Source: JBCCFW01 sp039029535
Lineage (GTDB): Bacteria; Acidobacteriota; JBCCFW01
Direction of reading: 5' to 3'
Length of the DNA stretch: 64,000 bases
Assembly: GCA_039029535.1 (NCBI GenBank)
Contig: JBCCFW010000009.1
Location: forward strand, 34,460-98,459
Shown: positions 9,345 through 18,883 of the stretch, piece after piece
Layout: every line of letters begins with the position of its first letter
Numbering within the stretch: position 1 is the stretch's first letter
The notes under the pieces: generated by a model
Databases searched by the model: none
Told to the model about the DNA's origin: nothing
Seen by the model: the letters and a program-made list of their open reading frames with translations, nothing else
Position numbers and translations under genes: made by a program

Positions 9345-9923
9345 TCAGGCTCCGCGTTCCGCGTCGAGCTCTCGTGCGAGCCAGGTCCTGGCCGTGTGGA
9401 GCGAGCGGCTGACGGTGTAGCGCGAGACGCCCAGCGCTTCGGCGATCTCGTTGACCTCCATGCCGGCGAAGAGTCGGCAGACGACGATGTCGGCCCCCCG
9501 GGCATCGAACTCGGCCAGACGCTCGAGGGCGGACTCCAGGTCGAGCACGTCCATCGGGTGCTCTTCGGTGGACGGTTCGAGGCCGCCTCCGCCCAGGGTC
9601 AGCGGCTTGACGCCCTGGCCGCGCTTGTCCGCCTGACGGGCTCGAGCCCGATCGATGAGGACCTGACGCATGGCCTTCGCGGCGACGGCGAGGAAGTGAG
9701 CGCGGTTCTGCCAGTCGTCGCCTGCGCTCCTGGCCAGGCGCAGGTAGACCTCGTGGACGAGCTCGGTGGCCTGAATGCTCGGAGGGGAGGACGGCGTGCC
9801 GAGCGCAGCCTGGGCGAGCCGACGGAGATCGGCGTAGAGAAGCTCGGAGAGCTTGCGCGTGGCGTCGCCGTCCCCGGCGCGGGTGCGCTGGAGGAGCTCG
9901 AGGGTGATGGGGCCGTCGGACAT
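9345..9923 (-). CDS. ECF-family RNA polymerase sigma factor (TIGR02999-like)
   Basis: This is a 192-residue extracytoplasmic-function sigma factor. The N-terminal sequence ITLELLQRTRAGDGDATRKL and the region-2 core (LYADLRRLAQAAL, then ATELVHEVYLRL) match the ECF group usually paired with Ser/Thr kinases. The C-terminal region 4 carries a helix-turn-helix (EVNEIAEALGVSRYTVSRSL). I prefer the ATG at 9923 (MSDGPITLE) because family members start there; a GTG at 9968 would add 15 residues. The kinase gene follows after 12 bp. In this group no anti-sigma is typical and phosphorylation by the partner kinase is the usual proposal, so the kinase is the likely controller (inference). Confidence 0.9.
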   Translation of the reverse strand: MSDGPITLELLQRTRAGDGDATRKLSELLYADLRRLAQAALGTPSSPPSIQATELVHEVYLRLARSAGDDWQNRAHFLAVAAKAMRQVLIDRARARQADKRGQGVKPLTLGGGGLEPSTEEHPMDVLDLESALERLAEFDARGADIVVCRLFAGMEVNEIAEALGVSRYTVSRSLHTARTWLARELDAERGA

Positions 9924-10045
9924 CGTGGGATCGTGCCGGAGGCCGACGAGCGACTCAACCGGATCCACGAAATTGGAGAGACGACCTTGGTGCCCGCTAC
10001 GTGGACGTTCGTTGAGGTCGTCTAGTGTTCTGACTTAGACGCTGC

Positions 10046-12259
10046 TTACCAATGCAGGTGAATCTCGTACCACGTCGCGCCACGCTCCCGGTCGTCGTCC
10101 AGGAGCACCGAGAGCGTGTCGTCGTTCTTCACGGAGGGCTGCTCGAGCACGACGACCTTGCCGCGAGCGTCGACCGCGACGGCCGTGACGGTGACGGGAC
10201 GCTCGGCTGGCAGCCCGCTCGCCGTGGTGAGTGGCTTGCTGGTCTTGCCATCCCACTGCGGCAACCACTCGACGCCGTCGACGAAGGTCGGCTCGTTGCC
10301 GTCGTGCTCGCGCTTGCCCGTCCAGGCGCCGGGCCGGGCGTGGTTGAGGTGCTCGAACCACAGCGAGTCGCCGCGCAGCTTCACGACGCTCGAGCCGTCG
10401 ATCAAAGTTCGGATCGTGAGGGAGCTCGTGCTCGTCTCTCCGTCGGTGAGTGACGTCACCGCTGCCGTCGGCTGGCCCGACCTCTGCTCCGCCTCCAGCT
10501 CGACGACGGCCTTCACGGCGCTCGGGAAGTTCGGGTTCACCTCGAGTGACTTTCGGTACCAGCGCAGGGCCTGGTCGGGCTGACCCGCCTCGCGGTACAC
10601 GGAGCCGACGCTGTCCCAGGTGTTGGCCGAGTCCGGACGGAGCTCGGTCGCGATCCGCAGCAAGCCGATCGCCGGCTCGAAGAGCTCCTGGGCGGCCATG
10701 CCCAGGCCCGCATCGTTCAGCCATCGTTCCGAGATGGCGGGGTCTTCGGGTGTCTGCTGGAACAGCCGACGGTAGAGCGGAAGGGCTCTCTCGTAGCCGT
10801 CGGTGACGAGCACCTCCCGCGGCGTGCGCTCGCCGTCGGCCAGCCGGCGGTGGGTCTGCAAGGAGCCGCTGCCGGTGATGAAGTGGAAGGTCGGCACCGA
10901 GCTCTCGACCGTGAACCGGATCGGTGCGGTCCGCTCGCGTCGCTGGAAGCGGCCGTCTCCGAGAGGGTGGAGCTCCTGCGCCTGGCCCCCGACGTACTGC
11001 ATGAACAGGCGGTCGTCACGTCGCTCGACGGTGAACGCCTGCTCAGCGTTGTAGCGGTAGCGGCCGGGGTAGGTCTCGAGCGCTGCCTGAGGCATCGCCA
11101 GCTTGGGGTGCGCGCCGTAGCCCGCCCAGCCGTACTCCTCGGCGATGCCGCGGATGATCTCTTGCATGAGCTCCGGATGGTTCGAGTTGATCATGACGAC
11201 CGCGCCGTAGCCCGCGGTGCGGTGCGCGATCAGCTCGGCACAGAAGCCCTCGTCCCAGCCGCCGTGGCTGAAGTAGGAGGCGCGCTCGCGGCGCGAGAGC
11301 TGGAACCCGCGTCCGTAGCCGCTGGTCACCGGCTCGACCATCTTCTCCGCGGTGGCTCGGTCGAGCACGTCGCTGTTCCCGCGCAGCGCGAGCTGGACCT
11401 CGATGGCGAAGCGGGCGAGGTCCTCGGCCGTCGTCCAGAGCCCGGCGGCGGCCATCTCCGGATAGGTGTGGCGCTTGCCCTCGACCGCCGAGTTGTCGGG
11501 CAGGTAACCGGCCGCCGCGTGCCTCAGCAGTCTCGGCGGGAGCGGGTTGAGGAAGGTGCTGCGTCGCATGCCCACCGGCCTCAACACCAGCTCGTCCATG
11601 AGGTCGGGGAAGGTCTCGCCGGCGGTGTCGGTCATCATGAGCTGGGCGATCGTCGTGCCCCCACCCGAGTAGCGGTAGCTCGCGCCCGGCACCTTGTCGA
11701 CGCGGACCGGGGCCGTGTTGGCCGGTCCCGAGCCGTCGAGCACCTGAATGGTAGTGGGGACGTCCTCGCCGACCGCGTAGCCCGGGAAGCCGTGGACCGT
11801 CAGGCCGCCGGTGTGCGAGAGCAAGTGCGTCAGGGTGACCTTGGCGTCCTTCGTGTGCTCGTTGTCCGGCAGCTTCCAGCTCTTGAGCGTGTCGTTGACA
11901 TCGTCGTCGAGTGAGAGCCGTCCCTGCTCGACCATCTTCATCGCGCCGAAGGCAGCCACGGGCTTGCTGATCGAGCCCGCCTGGAACAGCGTGCGACGGG
12001 TGGCCTTCTCGCCGGTCTCGCGGTCGGCGAGGCCGTGGACACGATGAGCGACGACCTGGAAGTCGTGGATGACGGCGATCGCGACGGCCGGCACGCCGTG
12101 GTGCTCCATCCGCTCCTCGAGCGTCCAGGGCTCGTCACCCTCGATGGTGAGGGCGGGGCGCAGACCACGCTCGATGCGGTCCATTCGGTCGGCGGGCGCG
12201 GCGGTAGCCAGCACGGGGTGGGCGGCGAGCAGGAGCAGCCAGGGGCTGGGCTTGAGCAT
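10046..12259 (-). CDS. Exported serine hydrolase of the beta-lactamase/class C fold with C-terminal TPR region
   Basis: This 737-residue protein has a signal peptide (MLKPSPWLLLLAAHPVLATA). Residues about 45-380 form a PF00144-type beta-lactamase-related domain. The SxxK nucleophile motif is S96-I-S-K99, a Tyr-containing motif reads YRYSGGGT, and the third motif is HGG (FSHGGWDEGF) in place of KTG. This points to an esterase or D-aminopeptidase-like enzyme more than to a true beta-lactamase. A small all-beta linker follows. A TPR hairpin at about 540-620 (SANTWDSVGSVYREAGQPDQ) and a final beta domain end the protein. The gene stands alone, with 122 bp to the sigma gene downstream. GAGGAA lies 12 nt upstream of the ATG as a possible ribosome site. 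Substrate unknown. Confidence 0.88.
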   Translation of the reverse strand: MLKPSPWLLLLAAHPVLATAAPADRMDRIERGLRPALTIEGDEPWTLEERMEHHGVPAVAIAVIHDFQVVAHRVHGLADRETGEKATRRTLFQAGSISKPVAAFGAMKMVEQGRLSLDDDVNDTLKSWKLPDNEHTKDAKVTLTHLLSHTGGLTVHGFPGYAVGEDVPTTIQVLDGSGPANTAPVRVDKVPGASYRYSGGGTTIAQLMMTDTAGETFPDLMDELVLRPVGMRRSTFLNPLPPRLLRHAAAGYLPDNSAVEGKRHTYPEMAAAGLWTTAEDLARFAIEVQLALRGNSDVLDRATAEKMVEPVTSGYGRGFQLSRRERASYFSHGGWDEGFCAELIAHRTAGYGAVVMINSNHPELMQEIIRGIAEEYGWAGYGAHPKLAMPQAALETYPGRYRYNAEQAFTVERRDDRLFMQYVGGQAQELHPLGDGRFQRRERTAPIRFTVESSVPTFHFITGSGSLQTHRRLADGERTPREVLVTDGYERALPLYRRLFQQTPEDPAISERWLNDAGLGMAAQELFEPAIGLLRIATELRPDSANTWDSVGSVYREAGQPDQALRWYRKSLEVNPNFPSAVKAVVELEAEQRSGQPTAAVTSLTDGETSTSSLTIRTLIDGSSVVKLRGDSLWFEHLNHARPGAWTGKREHDGNEPTFVDGVEWLPQWDGKTSKPLTTASGLPAERPVTVTAVAVDARGKVVVLEQPSVKNDDTLSVLLDDDRERGATWYEIHLHW

Positions 12260-12339
12260 CGTGAACGTTCCTCAACTCGGTCTTGCACGTGTCGGCCGGT
12301 TCATCATCATCTGATGAGCCGACGGAGTCTGTCACGACG

Positions 12340-12690
12340 ATGCAACGAGCGGGGTTCCTCGAAGCGCTCCGACAATGTCTTCAGGCTCGCCGGTCCACCG
12401 CCGCCGATCCCGACGATGTCCGAGTGGGCCTCATCCTGATGGCCATGGTCGTTGCGACCAGCGGTGACCTTCTCATCACCGTGCGTCGGTGAGACGGGCT
12501 TGGTTGGATTCGCTACGACAAGCGCCAGGGGAGGGGCGGTAGCGTCTCGATCTGGGTGCCTGGGCTGATCGCGGCCTTCGAGTCAGGTTGGTATCGAGAG
12601 GCGGGGCGGCTCGGGCCGGAGGCCCTGCTTCAGGCGCACGAGAGCCATCGGCAGCTCTGGCCTCTGGCTCTCGACCGCCCCGGAACCTGA
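12340..12690 (+). pseudogene. Small ORF interrupted by an in-frame TGA
   Basis: An ATG at 12340 (or TTG at 12283) opens 50 codons ending in TGA at 12490-12492. The same frame then stays open for 65 more codons to the TGA at 12688. The second half looks protein-like (GWIRYDKRQGRGG, IWVPGLIAAFESGWYREAG, LLQAHESHRQLW) and uses GC-rich third positions like its neighbours. I read this as a short gene inactivated by a nonsense mutation, or the remnant of a longer gene. No family is recognised. Nothing supports selenocysteine use. Confidence 0.35.
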
Positions 12691-12971
12691 GTGGTCTCGG
12701 GTGAGGCTCCCTGGCGCGGTGGGGGCGGCCGTTGGCTCGGCGGGCCGGCGCCCATTTCAGGTCGACGTTGGGCCTCTCGCGGTGGGCATTCCGCGGTCTG
12801 GGGTCGCCGCGATCCTCGCGAATCGAGCGATGGGCCAGCGCAGTCTCACAAAACTGATCGCGTTTTCGCAGGAGCCCTTGGGCTCCCGGAGAGCGGCGGC
12901 CTACGTTCGCTGCCGGACTGGCAACGCACGACCCTGGGACCCTGCAGTCCCGAGGCGAGGAACCGCACGCC
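12691..12971. other. Intergenic region before the metalloprotease gene
   Basis: I see no convincing gene here. A small perfect hairpin, GGAGCC-(CTTG)-GGCTCC, lies at 12871-12886, about 85 bp before the GTG start at 12972. It could end the upstream remnant or sit in the leader of the protease gene. Confidence 0.4.
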
Positions 12972-15900
12972 GTGAACGCTCCGACCCGATTCGACCTCCA
13001 CTCCGTCCTCTTCACTGTTCTCACCGCTGCGTTCGTGGCAGCGGTTCCGACGACGAGCCACGGCCGTCAGGCCCTGCGTCTCGCGTCCACCGAGGAGCGC
13101 TCGCTCCGCGAGACAGCCGATGCACTCGAGGCCGCCGGGGCCCGGATCCGCCACCTCGTCGCCCCGGACCTGCTCTTCGGGGACATTCCGGCCGCCGCGA
13201 TCGAGGCGGCACGAGGGAGGGGCTTCGAGCTGGACGTCGTTCAGGGCGGAGGCGCCTTCGCGATGCGGCGCGGTGCGCCGGGGTCCGCGGGCGCGCCGAC
13301 TGAGCGGCTCGGTTCCCGCGCCACGCTGCTCGCGGATCGCTTCCGAATGGGCTTCCCCTCGCTTCCCGGCAGCCTGCCGCCCGGTGGCGCCTTCGTCGGT
13401 GATGCCCTTCCCCCCGATCCGCGGGACGGTCTCCTCTCGCACGCGGTCAGCGGTGGCTGTTCGCCCGGTGGGAAGGTGCTCGTCGGTCGCGTGGCCATCG
13501 GCGTCTTCATGCTCGAGAGCGACGGCTCGGTGGATCCCGACACCGAGGACTGGACCACCGAGGACCCGTCCCGCCCGGGCGTCCTCCGCACCGACCTCGT
13601 CGTCTCCGAGATCATGGAAGGCATGGACGCGCTGATCTCCGGCTTTCCCGCGGCGGACCTCAGCTTCGCCTACGACCCGCAGGTCCCGGTCATCCCGTAC
13701 GAGCCGATCAACCGACCCGCCGCCGAGCGCTGGCAGTGGGGCGGCGCCGCCTTCGACGCCATGGGGTACGGAGGCTTCAGCGGCGGACTGCGCGACTACC
13801 TCGAAGACCTCAAGCAGACCTTCGACGCCGACTGGGCGACGGTCGCCTTCATTCTCGACAGCCTGAATGATCCCGACGGCTACCCGAGCGAGGGCAACTT
13901 CGCTTATGCGATCCTCGGCGGCGGCTACCTGGTCATGACCTACGACAACAACGGCTGGGGCATCGACGGCATGGACGTCGTCATGGCCCACGAGCTCGGC
14001 CACAACTTCGGTGCGCTCGACGAGTACGCGTCGGCGGGCAACTCCTGCGGTCGGCTGGCGGGGTTCCTCCGGGTCAAGAACGGCAACAACGCGAGCGGTC
14101 CCGGTGATGCGGAGTGCGAGAGCACCGACCGCTGCTTCATGCGAGCGGACCGGACCCTCGATGCTTGCGCCTTCACGGCGGGACAGCTCGGGATCCGGGA
14201 CAGCGACGGCGACGGCATCCTCGACGTGCGCGACGCGCCGCCCGACAGCAGCTTCGACGGCCCGCTCTTCCGCATCTTCGAGACCGACAGCCCGACCTTG
14301 ACCGGCGACATCGGCTCGTATCCCGACGCGGCGGAGAGCCTGCACTCGCCGCCGATCGCCATCAACCGCGTCACCGCGGCGGAGTACCGTCTCGACGGCG
14401 GAGCCTGGACGCCGGTCCCCGCCGCCGACGGCGCCTTCGGTGACCGCTGCGAGTCGGTCGAGATCGCCTTGTCCGGTCTCGGCGAAGGGCTGCACGTCCT
14501 CGAGCTGCGGGGGACCAACGACGTGGGCCTCGTCGAGCCGAGCCCCGCGCGTCTCGAGCTCTACGTCAACACCGACTGCAGGGACGACGCCGGTGAGGAC
14601 GACGACGACGCGGCGTCGGCCATCCCACGTCCGGCGGGGCGGCACGCGCCCTTGTTCCGTTGCGCATACGACGAAGACTGGAGTCGGCTCCACCTCGCGG
14701 CGGGCGCGACGTTCGAAGCCTCGGTCGTCCACGGTCCGGAGCTCACCAGCATCACCCTGCGGCTCTTGAACGAGGGGCAGGTCGAGCTCGCCTCGGCGAC
14801 GAGCAGCGGCAGCATCGCGACCCTGCGAACGACCGCGCGCTCCGACGGTCCGCACTATCTCGTCGTCGAGGGAGTGGGTGAGGACGAGGGAAGCTACGAG
14901 CTCCTTCTCGTCGCCGACTGCATCGACGATCCGCGCGAGCCCAACGAGCTCTGGGAGTCTGCCCCCGCGGTCGAGCCGGGGCTCTCCCAGCAGCTCGTGC
15001 TCTGCGAGGGCGACAGCGATCACTTCCGCATCGCCGTGCAGGCCGGCGAGACGCTCACCGCCGAGATCGACTTCGAACACGCCCTCGGCGACCTGGATCT
15101 CGTCCTCCTCGATCCTGCCGGCGCCGAGCTGGACTTCTCGAATGGAACGACTGACTCCGAGCGGGTGGAGGTCACGCCCACCGTCGAGGGCGTGCACGCG
15201 ATCCGCGTCCTCGGCAAGGACCCGACGGACGAGAACCTGTACACCCTGCTGGTCACGACCACCGGCTGTGTCGACGACCTGCGCGAGAACGACGACAGCC
15301 CGGCCGACGCCATCGCGCTGAGCCGTGGTGAGAGCGTCGCCGGCGAGCTCTGCGCGGGAGACGAGGACTGGTTCTCCTTCTCGGTGGACGAGGTCTCGCT
15401 CGTGCGCTTGCAGCTCGCGCACGACGTCGGCGTCGGCAACCTCGACCTCGAGCTGCACCGGGCCGCCCTCTCGGGGCAGGTCGGTCGCTCGTCGCTGCTC
15501 ACCTCGCCCGAGGACATCACCGTCGAGCGTCTGCCGCCGGGCGACTATCTCGTGCGCGTGTTCTCCGACTTCGGCGAGGGCGCGAGCTACTCGCTCTCGC
15601 TCCAGGCCGAGGACCCCGTGCTGCTCTTCGTCACGAGGAACGACACGGACGCGATCCTCGACTGGAACGACGCCGGTCAGGAGTGCTACACGGTCCTGCG
15701 GAGCGACGACGTCTCGGACTTCAGCGCCGCGCGGAGGACCCTGGTCAACGATCCTCCCGGCGACGAGGACGCCGAGCCCCGCCTGGAATTCGTGGACGAA
15801 GACGTCCTGTACGACGGCGTCGAGCTCTACGGGTATCTCGTTCGTCCGCACGACTGCGGCGAGCAACGACTGCGCGCCACGAAGACCGTCGACCCGCAGC

Positions 15901-16703
15901 CGTGCTACCAGGTCGAGCCGGGCGTGGGGAACCGCTTCCTCACCTACACGATCCAGGCCGAGAACACGGGGACTGCCGATCTCATCGGCGTGACCCTGCT
16001 CGACTCGGTCGAGTGGCCGATTGACTCCTTCCGCATTCTCAGCATCCCCCCGGGGTCGACGGACGTCTCGGCACATCCCGACATCCGCATCGAGGGGATC
16101 GACATTCCCGTCGGCCAGATCGCGACCGTGGTCGTTCAGGCGGACCTGCCCACGCCGTACTTCAACGAAGTCGGTCTCATCATCAGCAACCAGGCTCAGT
16201 GGTGCCTGCCGTCGGACGGCGTGACGGTCGGCGACTGCATCCTCACCGACGATCCTTCGACCAGGGCTCCCGGCGACGACACCCGCACGGCCTACTACGG
16301 CGACTTCGAGTTCTTCGACATCGCCTGTTACTGGCACGGCGAGGTCGACATCGACCTCCGCGTCATCGACCCCTGTGGCAACGTCTTCTCCGAGCGTGAC
16401 GGAGACAGCGGCACCTGCGGCGCGTCCTCCGGCTGGCTCCAGGCGCGTCACTCCTGCGCGAGCCCCAGCTACCCGGGCCGGAACGAGTCGGTGATCTGGT
16501 ACGAGAGGGATCCGGAGCCGGGGAACTACCGGATCGAGCTGTCCTACATCGCGTCGGCGGCCGAGGACGCGGATTGCTCCAGTCGGGGTCCCGAGGAGAT
16601 CACGGTCATGGTCGCCGGCCCAGCGGTCGGGGGCTTGCTCTGCCAGACGGTCACGCTCCTGCCCGGCGACGACTCCATCCCCGTGCTCGAGCTCGACTTC
16701 TGA
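12972..16703 (+). CDS. Secreted zinc metalloprotease with pre-peptidase C-terminal (PPC) domains
   Basis: This 1243-residue protein has a GTG start and a signal peptide ending near TTSHG (residue 30). The catalytic centre is HELGHNFGALD: His340, Glu341, His344 and Asp350, i.e. HExxHxxGxxD. That spacing is metzincin-like, with Asp as the third zinc ligand as in snapalysins. A Cys-rich segment follows (GNSCGRLAGF to TLDACAF). From about 530 to 880 there are three PPC-type beta domains, each starting with a C-x-DD-x-xE-x-D/N pattern (DCIDDPREPNE, GCVDDLRENDD). The last 280 residues contain a DUF11-like domain (TYTIQAENTGTADLIGVTLLDS) and a Cys-rich end. PPC domains are usually removed after secretion. 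The gene meets the kinase gene tail-to-tail with only 6 bp between. Target proteins unknown. Confidence 0.85.
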   Translation: MNAPTRFDLHSVLFTVLTAAFVAAVPTTSHGRQALRLASTEERSLRETADALEAAGARIRHLVAPDLLFGDIPAAAIEAARGRGFELDVVQGGGAFAMRRGAPGSAGAPTERLGSRATLLADRFRMGFPSLPGSLPPGGAFVGDALPPDPRDGLLSHAVSGGCSPGGKVLVGRVAIGVFMLESDGSVDPDTEDWTTEDPSRPGVLRTDLVVSEIMEGMDALISGFPAADLSFAYDPQVPVIPYEPINRPAAERWQWGGAAFDAMGYGGFSGGLRDYLEDLKQTFDADWATVAFILDSLNDPDGYPSEGNFAYAILGGGYLVMTYDNNGWGIDGMDVVMAHELGHNFGALDEYASAGNSCGRLAGFLRVKNGNNASGPGDAECESTDRCFMRADRTLDACAFTAGQLGIRDSDGDGILDVRDAPPDSSFDGPLFRIFETDSPTLTGDIGSYPDAAESLHSPPIAINRVTAAEYRLDGGAWTPVPAADGAFGDRCESVEIALSGLGEGLHVLELRGTNDVGLVEPSPARLELYVNTDCRDDAGEDDDDAASAIPRPAGRHAPLFRCAYDEDWSRLHLAAGATFEASVVHGPELTSITLRLLNEGQVELASATSSGSIATLRTTARSDGPHYLVVEGVGEDEGSYELLLVADCIDDPREPNELWESAPAVEPGLSQQLVLCEGDSDHFRIAVQAGETLTAEIDFEHALGDLDLVLLDPAGAELDFSNGTTDSERVEVTPTVEGVHAIRVLGKDPTDENLYTLLVTTTGCVDDLRENDDSPADAIALSRGESVAGELCAGDEDWFSFSVDEVSLVRLQLAHDVGVGNLDLELHRAALSGQVGRSSLLTSPEDITVERLPPGDYLVRVFSDFGEGASYSLSLQAEDPVLLFVTRNDTDAILDWNDAGQECYTVLRSDDVSDFSAARRTLVNDPPGDEDAEPRLEFVDEDVLYDGVELYGYLVRPHDCGEQRLRATKTVDPQPCYQVEPGVGNRFLTYTIQAENTGTADLIGVTLLDSVEWPIDSFRILSIPPGSTDVSAHPDIRIEGIDIPVGQIATVVVQADLPTPYFNEVGLIISNQAQWCLPSDGVTVGDCILTDDPSTRAPGDDTRTAYYGDFEFFDIACYWHGEVDIDLRVIDPCGNVFSERDGDSGTCGASSGWLQARHSCASPSYPGRNESVIWYERDPEPGNYRIELSYIASAAEDADCSSRGPEEITVMVAGPAVGGLLCQTVTLLPGDDSIPVLELDF

Positions 16704-16709
16704 CAGGGG

Positions 16710-18191
16710 TCAGGTCCGGCGGGGCAAGTAGCGGTCGAGAAGGAGCTCGAAGACATCGGGCTCGATCGGCTTCCTGAGGAAGCACGCGGCCCCCTTGCCC
16801 TTGAGCTCCTCGCGCAGCCCGTCGTCCGTGGAGGCCGTGACCATGACCACCGGGATGTCCTGGGTCATCTCGCTGCCTCGGAGCAGCTCCAGGGCATCGC
16901 CGCCGTCGAGGTCGGGCATGTGGTGGTCGAGGAGGATCAGTCCCGGCTGCTCGCGCATGGCGAGGTCGACACCCTCGGCTGCGTCGCCGGCCTGGATGAT
17001 CTTCACGCCGAACTTGCCGAGCATGACCGCGACCAGGCGCCGGAGATCCTCGTCGTCGTCCACGAAGAGGACCTTGCCCCGTGGTGCCTTGGTGGGGTCG
17101 GTGGGGGCGTCCACCTTGACTGGGCCGGTGGCCGGACGGCTGTCGGACAGGCTCTCGTACATCCGCCAGGCGGAGCGGAAGCGATCATCGGGCGCCTTGG
17201 CGAGGCAGCGGAGGATCGCCTCCCCCAGGGCGGGCGGGATCTTCGGCTCGAGCTTCCGGGGGTCGACCGGGGCCTCGGTCTTGATCCGGGCGATGAGATC
17301 GTTGAGATCCGGCGCCTCGAACGGGACCCGACCGGTGCCCATCTTGTAGGCCAGGATCCCGAGGGCGTAGATGTCGACCCGGTGATCGGCGTACTGGGGC
17401 GAGAAGATCAGCTCGGGCGCCATGTACGAGGGCGTGCCGATGACCTTGTTGCTGGCGCTGTCGCTCGAACGCAGGAGGGCCACGCCGAAGTCCACCACGT
17501 GGGGCTGGTCGTCCTCGTCGATGATGACGTTGGCGGGCTTGAGGTCGCGGTGGGTGACGCCGAGGTCGTGTGCGGCCTGGAGCGCCGAGCAGATCTCGCG
17601 GAGGTAGTGGAGGATGGTCGCCGGGGGGAGTGGACCTTCCTTCAGGCGCGCTTCCAGGGTGTCCCCGGCGATGTACTCCATCGTCACGGCGAGGCGACCT
17701 TGCCAGTTGAGCAAGTCGTAGAGGGGCACCACGTTGGGGTGCTTCATCCGCCGCGCGACCTTGAGCTCGTGCCGGAAACGTTCGATCGCGCTCTGATCCC
17801 CGGCGAGGTCGAGGACCTTCATGGCGATGACCTCGTCGAGCTCGAGGTCCTGCACCTGGTAGACGACGCCCTGACCGCCCCGGCCGAGCTCTCGCAGGAT
17901 CTCGTAGCGATCACCCGGGTCGCGGATGATCGTCGAGCCCGGTGAGGACGGCGTCAGGTCCGGTGGGACCATCGTCAGGCTGTCGAGGGCGGGGGTGGAG
18001 ACCGGGCCGGCCGAGAAGCTGCCGGAGGCGGGATCCTCGGACAGCATCAGGGTGTGCTGCGCTTCCTCGGGAGCCGCGGGTGGGGTGGGCTCGAAGAACT
18101 CCTCCTCCTCCGGTGGCTCCCAGCAGTGCACGCAGCCGTCCACTGCCGGGGACAGCGGCCGTCCGCAGGTCTCACACGATCCGGCGCTCAA
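16710..18191 (-). CDS. Ser/Thr protein kinase fused to a C-terminal receiver domain
   Basis: This 493-residue protein starts at a TTG preceded by a strong GGAGGAG ribosome site. An N-terminal zinc ribbon (Cys7, Cys10, Cys20, Cys23) is followed by an acidic linker. The kinase domain at about 95-350 has Lys125 (AMKVL), HRDLKPAN at 214-221, DFG at 234-236 and a APE motif near 258. A response-regulator receiver follows at about 372-493, with the acidic pocket VDDDED, the phospho-acceptor Asp in LLDHHMPD and the conserved Lys in LRKPIEP. No transmembrane segment is present. The fusion suggests that His-Asp phosphorelay input controls Ser/Thr phosphorylation, or the reverse. Its neighbours are two more receiver proteins. 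Partner kinase unknown. Confidence 0.9.
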   Translation of the reverse strand: MSAGSCETCGRPLSPAVDGCVHCWEPPEEEEFFEPTPPAAPEEAQHTLMLSEDPASGSFSAGPVSTPALDSLTMVPPDLTPSSPGSTIIRDPGDRYEILRELGRGGQGVVYQVQDLELDEVIAMKVLDLAGDQSAIERFRHELKVARRMKHPNVVPLYDLLNWQGRLAVTMEYIAGDTLEARLKEGPLPPATILHYLREICSALQAAHDLGVTHRDLKPANVIIDEDDQPHVVDFGVALLRSSDSASNKVIGTPSYMAPELIFSPQYADHRVDIYALGILAYKMGTGRVPFEAPDLNDLIARIKTEAPVDPRKLEPKIPPALGEAILRCLAKAPDDRFRSAWRMYESLSDSRPATGPVKVDAPTDPTKAPRGKVLFVDDDEDLRRLVAVMLGKFGVKIIQAGDAAEGVDLAMREQPGLILLDHHMPDLDGGDALELLRGSEMTQDIPVVMVTASTDDGLREELKGKGAACFLRKPIEPDVFELLLDRYLPRRT

Positions 18192-18448
18192 GGGCTCCTC
18201 CAGTAAGGGGGGGCGACGATCCTAACCTGCCTGCCAAGGGACATTGCGTTTCGTACCGCTCGCGCCCGGCCCGGAGGGGACCGGAACAGTCCGGAGGAGG
18301 GGGGGCGGACAAGTGACCCCGGAGCCTGCGAGAATGGGCCGGGCCGGAGTAAGATCGGCCCGCATCCCGTCCGAATCATCATTTAGCCAGGCTCGGCCGC
18401 GTGGTCGAGCAACACCGTGGTGCACGGGACCGGTCCGAGGGGAGTGTC

Positions 18449-18862
18449 GTGTCGAGGATTCTGCTCGTCGAGGACAACGAGGTGAACACGCGTCTTTTCG
18501 ACATGCTCCTGTCGAAGACGGGTCACGAGGTTGTCGAGGCCCAGACGGCCGAGAGTGGGCTGGAGATGGCTGAGGCCGTCTCGCCCGACCTCATCATCAT
18601 GGACCTGCAGCTCCCCGGTGAGATGGACGGCCTGGCCGCAATCCGTGAACTCCGGAAGCGGCCTCATTTTGCGACGACCCCGATCCTCGTCGTGACGGCC
18701 CACGCCCTCCCCGAGATCAAGCGGGCGGCGATCCAGGCCGGCTGCACCGACCTGCTGACCAAGCCGGTCCTCGCCCGGTCCTTCCGGGACAAGGTCGCGG
18801 CCTTGCTCGGCCAGGGTGGGGGCGGGACGGGAGTCGAGTCGGGCTCGGCCCAGGCTGGCTGA
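18449..18862 (+). CDS. Single-domain response regulator (DivK/CheY-like)
   Basis: This 137-residue protein is a receiver domain and nothing else. The GTG at 18449 fits MSRILLVEDNEVNTRLF and has GAGGGGAG just upstream; the frame is open from 18401 but the added residues look non-native. The acidic pair is VEDN, the phospho-acceptor lies in LIIMDLQLPG, the Thr/Ser switch in VVTAHA, and the Lys in LLTKPV. The NxxNxRLF sequence after the acidic pair is typical of DivK-like receivers and of receivers in phosphorelays. The short tail (GGGGTGVESGS) is disordered. It lies between the kinase-receiver fusion and the receiver-cyclase, and may shuttle phosphate between such proteins (inference). Confidence 0.9.
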   Translation: MSRILLVEDNEVNTRLFDMLLSKTGHEVVEAQTAESGLEMAEAVSPDLIIMDLQLPGEMDGLAAIRELRKRPHFATTPILVVTAHALPEIKRAAIQAGCTDLLTKPVLARSFRDKVAALLGQGGGGTGVESGSAQAG

Positions 18863-18883
18863 GGGGCGGCCGGGAATCCGGTC

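Noticed and set aside
10046..12259. True class C beta-lactamase
   Set aside because: The third motif is HGG rather than KTG and a TPR and extra beta domain follow; an esterase or peptidase of the same fold is more likely.
12490..12492. TGA as selenocysteine codon
   Set aside because: No SECIS-like hairpin, no redox motif around the codon and no selenoprotein family match; a nonsense mutation is simpler.
12846..16451. Minus-strand ORF of 1201 codons antisense to the metalloprotease
   Set aside because: Shadow frame: the plus strand carries the signal peptide, HExxH site and PPC domains.
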